Source: Ancylomarina longa
Lineage (GTDB): Bacteria > Bacteroidota > Bacteroidia > Bacteroidales > Marinifilaceae
Assembly (NCBI RefSeq): GCF_003996985.1
Contig: NZ_RJJX01000001.1
Span: 124,001-188,000, forward strand
Length of the DNA stretch: 64,000 bases
Direction of reading: 5' to 3'
Part shown: in pieces, positions 61,796-64,000 of the stretch
How positions within the stretch are numbered: the stretch's first letter is position 1
Layout: each line of letters begins with the position of its first letter
The notes under the pieces: generated by a model
The model's database searches: none
What the model saw: only the letters and a program-made list of their open reading frames with translations
Told to the model about the DNA's origin: nothing
Made by a program: the position numbers and the translations under genes

Positions 61796-63628
61796 CTATA
61801 CTCCCGTTTTCATGCCTTTATTTTGCGATTCGGCTTCCAACACAGAGGAAAGAATTTTCTCCGGAATCTTTATTTCCTGATTGAGCAATGCCGAAGCATC
61901 TGTTTTGCCTTGCGCATCAATCATGAGAGATTTGGTTCCACCGCCATCTAAAGCTTCCTCCAGCAAAAAGTTAAGTGCCATAAGATTATCAATCTCGAAA
62001 CGAGTCACCTTTCCTTTGCTGATTCCTGCAAACATGGTACTTACATACTCGGCAGTAAGCGCTGTTTTCATAAAGGCGTAAACCTCTTTTGAGCGAGCCA
62101 AAACGCCAATATTTACCGTATCGCCTTTATCTCCTGATCGTGCCAAACATATTTTGCGTAGGGGTACTGTAATCCTTTTGTCATCGGCGTAAGCTTGTTT
62201 TGTTTCCGCCACCTTACGAACAGGTGTCACCATCTCCCTTTCGTTGCCTAAAACAGATGCAATATCGTATTGTTCCTGCACCTCCCCATTATCATCTAAA
62301 ATATGAACTTTAGAAATGATACTGGATTTGGGAACTAAGGTAGGCCAGTAGGTGATTACCTGCTGCATTCGGGCTCTTCCGCCGGTTACGGCTACTCCCG
62401 GAGGTCCGCTTAAAATAAGTGGAGCAATGCTCATCGAAAACTTCTTTATTTTCTCGGTATCGGTATCGTAAACCGACAATCGCAATAGTATTTCGTTGGG
62501 ATCGATATGCTCTGCCAGATGTTGGTGACAAGCATTATATCCGACAAACTCGGTATTCTTTTTCAGATAATCAGTATTTAAACGCTGCCAGAATATTTTC
62601 TCAAATTCCTGTGCCTTATTTAGCACGCGACCACCACTAATTACGATGGAGCTGGTAGCTTTATATCCATCTTCGAAAGCCATAGACACCTTTAAGTAGG
62701 GAGTAGAAGGATACCCCTTGGCATTTTTCACCGACACTTTATTCTCGGCGACTTGTTCCAATTGCAGATGGCTAAAATCGGCCACCACATCCGGACTGAT
62801 ATACTGAGCAGGATTTCCCATTTCGTACACCAATTGCTCTCGGATGGTATCCACACTGATGAGTCCGCCCGTATTCTCGTGCTTGTAAACCGTAAATTCT
62901 CCATTTTTATTCATTTCCACAATAGGATATCCCATATTATCCCAGCGCTCCACCTTTTGCCAATCGGTAAAGTTACCTCCGGTAGATTGAGCACCACATT
63001 CAATAATATGACCAGCAATCAGTCCGGCAGCCAGTTTGTCCCAATCATCGAGTTGCCATCCCAACTCATGAATCATGGGAGCCATAGTAACCGAAGTATC
63101 GGTAACCCGGCCTGCCAAAATTAGGTCGGCACCACTTTCCAGAGCTTTCAAGAGCGGAGGAACGCCCAGATAGATATTGGCACTTTGCAAGTTTTGAGAG
63201 ATAAGCTCAAAGCTTTCGCCGGTATCCATATTTTTAAAATCGGCTGCAGCCGGATAAAATTCATCAATCCTATCGATGATGTTATCGCCGTCCACCACAG
63301 CAATTTTAAGGCTAATGCCTTTCTTACTTAATTCGGATAAAATTTTGCGTGCGCAGCCAATAGGATTAATACCACCAGCATTGGTAATCATTCGTACGCC
63401 TTTCTGTTTCATCAGATCGGCAACATCCACAATTTGATCCACAAAATCGGTTACATATCCCAGCGACTCGTTCTTGAGCTGTTGTTTGCGAAGAATACTC
63501 ATGGTTACTTCGGCAAGAAAATCGGAAGAAATATAATCGACCGCTCCACCTTCGAGTTGCCTGCGTAATACATCGAGATCATCACCCCAAAAACCGCCTG
63601 CATTTGCAATTCTGATTTTGTTTCTCAT
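61796..63628 (-). CDS. AtuA-like (DUF1446) acyclic terpene utilisation family protein
   Basis: The main domain (residues about 3-450) starts 'NKIRIANAGGFWGDDLDVLR' and includes 'GVRMITNAGGINPIGCARKI', 'LILAGRVTDTSVTMAPMIHE' and 'AHIIECGAQSTGGNFTDW'-like blocks (here 'IAGHIIECGAQSTGGNFTDW'), the DUF1446/AtuA family. The C-terminal part ('LRKICLARSGDKGDTVNIGV') is the AtuA ferredoxin-like domain. In Pseudomonas the atu cluster degrades citronellol and geraniol, but homologues occur with other acyl-CoA carboxylase pathways. Start ATG is 63628; the frame to 63655 is rejected. A GC-rich repeat lies upstream. Confidence 0.9.
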   Translation of the reverse strand: MRNKIRIANAGGFWGDDLDVLRRQLEGGAVDYISSDFLAEVTMSILRKQQLKNESLGYVTDFVDQIVDVADLMKQKGVRMITNAGGINPIGCARKILSELSKKGISLKIAVVDGDNIIDRIDEFYPAAADFKNMDTGESFELISQNLQSANIYLGVPPLLKALESGADLILAGRVTDTSVTMAPMIHELGWQLDDWDKLAAGLIAGHIIECGAQSTGGNFTDWQKVERWDNMGYPIVEMNKNGEFTVYKHENTGGLISVDTIREQLVYEMGNPAQYISPDVVADFSHLQLEQVAENKVSVKNAKGYPSTPYLKVSMAFEDGYKATSSIVISGGRVLNKAQEFEKIFWQRLNTDYLKKNTEFVGYNACHQHLAEHIDPNEILLRLSVYDTDTEKIKKFSMSIAPLILSGPPGVAVTGGRARMQQVITYWPTLVPKSSIISKVHILDDNGEVQEQYDIASVLGNEREMVTPVRKVAETKQAYADDKRITVPLRKICLARSGDKGDTVNIGVLARSKEVYAFMKTALTAEYVSTMFAGISKGKVTRFEIDNLMALNFLLEEALDGGGTKSLMIDAQGKTDASALLNQEIKIPEKILSSVLEAESQNKGMKTGV

Positions 63629-63710
63629 ATCTGTTGATTTAATATTTAGTTGCAATATTGTCCTAATTAAATTGGTGCTTCGCGAAAACCAGCTGCGCTC
63701 GTGGGGAAGC

Positions 63711-63839
63711 TTTCGCAGATCCGCGGAAGCTCGCTGCCCTCAGCGGGAAACTTTCGCGAGTCCGCGGAAGCTTGCTGCCCTCAGCGGGAGACTTTCGCAA
63801 GCCCGCGGAAGTCTGCTGCCGCCAGCGGGAGACTTTCGC
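63711..63839. repeat. GC-rich tandem repeat with a 41-bp period
   Basis: Three complete units begin at 63711, 63752 and 63793 (each with TTTCGC) and a fourth starts at 63834, always 41 bp apart. Each contains CCGCGGAAG and CAGCGGGA. A degenerate copy precedes (63676-63710). The repeat is much richer in G and C than the surrounding genome and lies between two operon genes, outside both reading frames. Confidence 0.9.
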
Positions 63840-63842
63840 GCC

Positions 63843-64000
63843 TTATCGCTTTCCTAAAACCATAAGCTCCATCTCATTTTTCACTTGTTCGCCCTCATCA
63901 ACCAACACATTCTCAATTTCCCCATCGAAAGGTGCTAGTATATTATTTTCCATTTTCATTGCTTCCACGATGATTAACACATCGCCTTTGTTTACCTTCT
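63843..64000 (-). CDS. Biotinyl carrier domain protein, C-terminal part (cut by window edge)
   Basis: The last 51 residues are visible, with 'VNKGDVLIIVEAMKMENNIL' and 'APFDGEIENVLVDEGEQV'. The biotinylated Lys lies in 'EAMKM'. This is the C-terminal biotinyl domain of an acyl-CoA carboxylase alpha subunit or of a separate carrier protein. It is upstream in the operon with AtuA-like protein and acyl-CoA dehydrogenase, pointing to carboxylation of an unsaturated acyl-CoA (as in leucine or isoprenoid catabolism). The rest of the gene lies outside the window. Confidence 0.88.
   Translation of the reverse strand, partial: KVNKGDVLIIVEAMKMENNILAPFDGEIENVLVDEGEQVKNEMELMVLGKR

Noticed and set aside
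63618-63857. 79-codon plus-strand ORF over the GC-rich repeat
   Set aside because: The frame is a by-product of the tandem repeat, opposite to the operon, and repeats shift frame every 41 bp.

Overview
The window (about 64 kb, AT-rich, no rRNA or tRNA seen) looks like the chromosome of an anaerobic or facultative marine Bacteroidetes. Evidence: DUF5777 and DUF6340 families, the Gre-like 'GDKHETGRA' family, AraC regulators with a membrane N-terminus, LytS/LytTR pairs, lipoproteins of Bacteroidetes type, TAnnTTTG-type promoters and almost no Shine-Dalgarno sites. A member of Marinilabiliales (for example the Marinifilum/Labilibaculum/Ancylomarina group) would fit, but that is inference.

Layout. 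1-4014: an RND efflux operon (pump truncated by the window edge, plus adaptor) divergent from a LytS-LytTR two-component system. 4092-5936: an FkbH-type protein with a C-terminal SGNH-like part. 6722-7165: a Gre-like factor. 7371-24766: a roughly 17-kb capsule/exopolysaccharide operon on the minus strand. It starts with four genes for a UDP-2,3-diacetamido-2,3-dideoxy-glucuronate-type sugar and continues with flippase, glycosyltransferases, polymerase, FemAB-like and deacetylase-like proteins, an initiating sugar transferase and a Wzc-type tyrosine autokinase, closing at a strong terminator. 25522-27690: a GT14 transferase facing a beta-helix lipoprotein.

28411-32991 is the most unusual region: an AraC regulator followed by a reductive-dehalogenase operon (Tat-exported RdhA with two iron-sulfur motifs, an RdhB-like anchor, an RdhC/NosR-like FMN membrane protein and a 32-residue single-helix ORF), ending at a textbook terminator. 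33048-42026: a SEC-C protein, a 41-bp tandem-repeat array, a complete tripartite RND operon (TolC, adaptor, pump, plus two small proteins), and cinA. 42108-52690: housekeeping and uncharacterised genes (Ste24-type protease, DUF6340 lipoprotein, VWA-like membrane protein, YciI-like, YchJ, MFS, nitroreductase).

52830-59029 is a respiratory island: a Crp/Fnr regulator, a monoheme lipoprotein, a DUF5777 beta-barrel, a small cytochrome c, a heptaheme membrane-anchored cytochrome with a b-type membrane cytochrome, a decayed transposase fragment and a hexaheme lipoprotein with a collagen-like linker. Together these could move electrons from quinol to the cell surface. 59379-64000 is a minus-strand acyl-CoA operon (biotinyl subunit, AtuA-like protein, acyl-CoA dehydrogenase, butyrate kinase). 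It contains a second, GC-rich tandem repeat that also has a 41-bp period.
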